Shown in pieces: positions 36,316-36,959 of a stretch of 36,959 nucleotides of DNA. The notes under the pieces were generated by a model. The model was given only the letters and a program-made list of their open reading frames with translations. It made no database searches and had not been told where the DNA came from. Source of the DNA: a virus; the IMG/VR virus record IMGVR_UViG_3300025131_000172, positions 1 through 36,959 of that record; one strand, given 5' to 3'. The stretch's first letter is position 1. Each line of letters starts with the position of its first letter. Both the position numbers and the translations under genes were made by a program.

Positions 36316-36959
36316 AAATCACCACGGTCCCATTTAGTTTTGAAGAGTCTATATTTATGCCTCATTTTATTTAAACAGTTTACAATCTGTTTAGTATTTA
36401 AACCCGTTATCTCTCTCATGTACAAATAAATAGCTTTCTTATTAAAAATTTCGATATCATCTGGTGATCTTAGCAAGATTTTTATGGCCTCCAAGACTAA
36501 TTTTTCATTTTCTCGAAGCTTCATGTTATCCCAGGTATCTATTTCGGTCCACAAGTGTTTCCAAAACTCTTCTTTTTCTCTATTTTCGTCGTAATCCATT
36601 TCGACCGCAACATATTTCATTTCCATTTCTCTGGACAGATCTTGAAATTCTATTTCTCTTGCACGGCTTCTTTTGTTTTTCTTAATTTTTTGAATAAACC
36701 AGTTTTTAGTTATAACAGAAAAATAAGAAAAAGCCTTAGATCCCTTATCTGGATTAAATTTGTCAAGAACAGTTGTCAACCATATCTTGCAATCTTGCCT
36801 GAGAACATCAATATTTGGAAGAGTAGTAAATTTATATGTGAAAACAATCTTATCGACTAATTGACTAAATACTGGCTGCAATAATTTGACATATAATTCT
36901 TCCCTTCTTTTGAAGGTGGTCTCTGGAAGATTATATTCATTAATTGCGTCTTCGTGAAT
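36312..36959 (-). CDS. 55: Late-transcription sigma factor, T4 gp55-like (5' end outside window)
   Basis: Partial gene: the frame stays open to the right edge (215 residues visible), continuing past the TTG at 36879-36881 with plausible coding sequence ending YVKLLQ, so the true start lies outside. The region KAFSYFSVITKNWFIQKIKK is the sigma region 2-type core shared with T4 gp55 ([20 protein letters not shown]), the part that melts promoter DNA. The C-terminal part, ITGLNTKQIVNCLNKMRHKY, resembles a helix-turn-helix. Such factors redirect host RNA polymerase to phage late promoters, and the virion genes that follow would be natural targets. T4 gp55 is 185 residues, so this is longer. The stop overlaps the start of the next gene (ATGA). 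Confidence 0.9.
   Translation of the reverse strand: MHEDAINEYNLPETTFKRREELYVKLLQPVFSQLVDKIVFTYKFTTLPNIDVLRQDCKIWLTTVLDKFNPDKGSKAFSYFSVITKNWFIQKIKKNKRSRAREIEFQDLSREMEMKYVAVEMDYDENREKEEFWKHLWTEIDTWDNMKLRENEKLVLEAIKILLRSPDDIEIFNKKAIYLYMREITGLNTKQIVNCLNKMRHKYRLFKTKWDRGDL

Noticed and set aside
36352-36359. CATAAATA, one mismatch from the late box, before the 96-residue gene
   Set aside because: It is a single near match in coding sequence (His-Lys-Tyr); near matches are very common here.
1-36959. tRNA genes, CRISPR arrays, insertion sequences, attachment sites
   Set aside because: No cloverleaf-like segment, regularly spaced repeat, transposase or integrase sequence was seen; almost every base is in a phage coding frame.

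Overview
The window is a continuous block of a contractile-tailed (myovirus) bacteriophage genome of the T4 superfamily type. All 21 genes lie on the minus strand, so the gene order is read from the right edge (36959) to the left edge (1). The DNA is AT-rich, genes are packed with gaps of at most 83 bases or with overlapping stop/start codons, and most starts carry a purine-rich Shine-Dalgarno sequence. The T4-type assignment rests on recognisable counterparts of gp55 (late sigma factor), gp25 and gp6 (baseplate wedge), gp61-like primase and gp47/gp46 (recombination nuclease/ATPase). The style of the structural proteins (LamG-like domains, very long virion proteins) is what I associate with uncultured marine T4-like phages. 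The host cannot be told from the sequence; a near-perfect sigma70-type promoter and Shine-Dalgarno sites point to an ordinary bacterial host.

Layout in transcription order. (1) 36959-36025: gp55-like late sigma factor, whose 5' end is outside the window, followed by a small unknown gene. (2) 36025-25460: baseplate core. It holds a 606-residue protein with an embedded peptidoglycan amidase domain, a spike/hub-like protein, a giant 1878-residue protein, the gp25-like sheath initiator and the gp6-like wedge protein. (3) 25460-5482: a long run of virion genes that are probably peripheral baseplate or fibre parts. These include a DNRLRE-like domain protein, a 2950-residue protein with two LamG-like regions, two proteins sharing an N-terminal module, three proteins of 912, 602 and 306 residues, and a tandem pair of paralogues (342 and 384 residues). 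(4) 5482-4367: a RuvC-fold resolvase and a conserved small phage protein. (5) 4358-232: a sigma70-type promoter, then a primase and a single-chain fusion of the Mre11-type nuclease (gp47) with the Rad50-type ATPase (gp46). (6) 201-1: a small two-helix membrane protein, a holin candidate.

A plausible reading: the late sigma factor at the head of the block directs expression of the virion genes, the baseplate parts assemble together, and the resolvase clears branched DNA for packaging. The host-type promoter at 4324-4358 separates this late module from the replication/recombination genes, which need early expression. I found no tRNA, CRISPR, insertion sequence, attachment site or convincing rho-independent terminator. 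No stretch of 300 bases is without a gene. The most notable observations are the Mre11-Rad50 fusion, the promoter placed so that the primase message could be leaderless, internal duplications among the tail genes, and an apparent excess of the palindromes GGATCC and GGCGCC in all codon phases.
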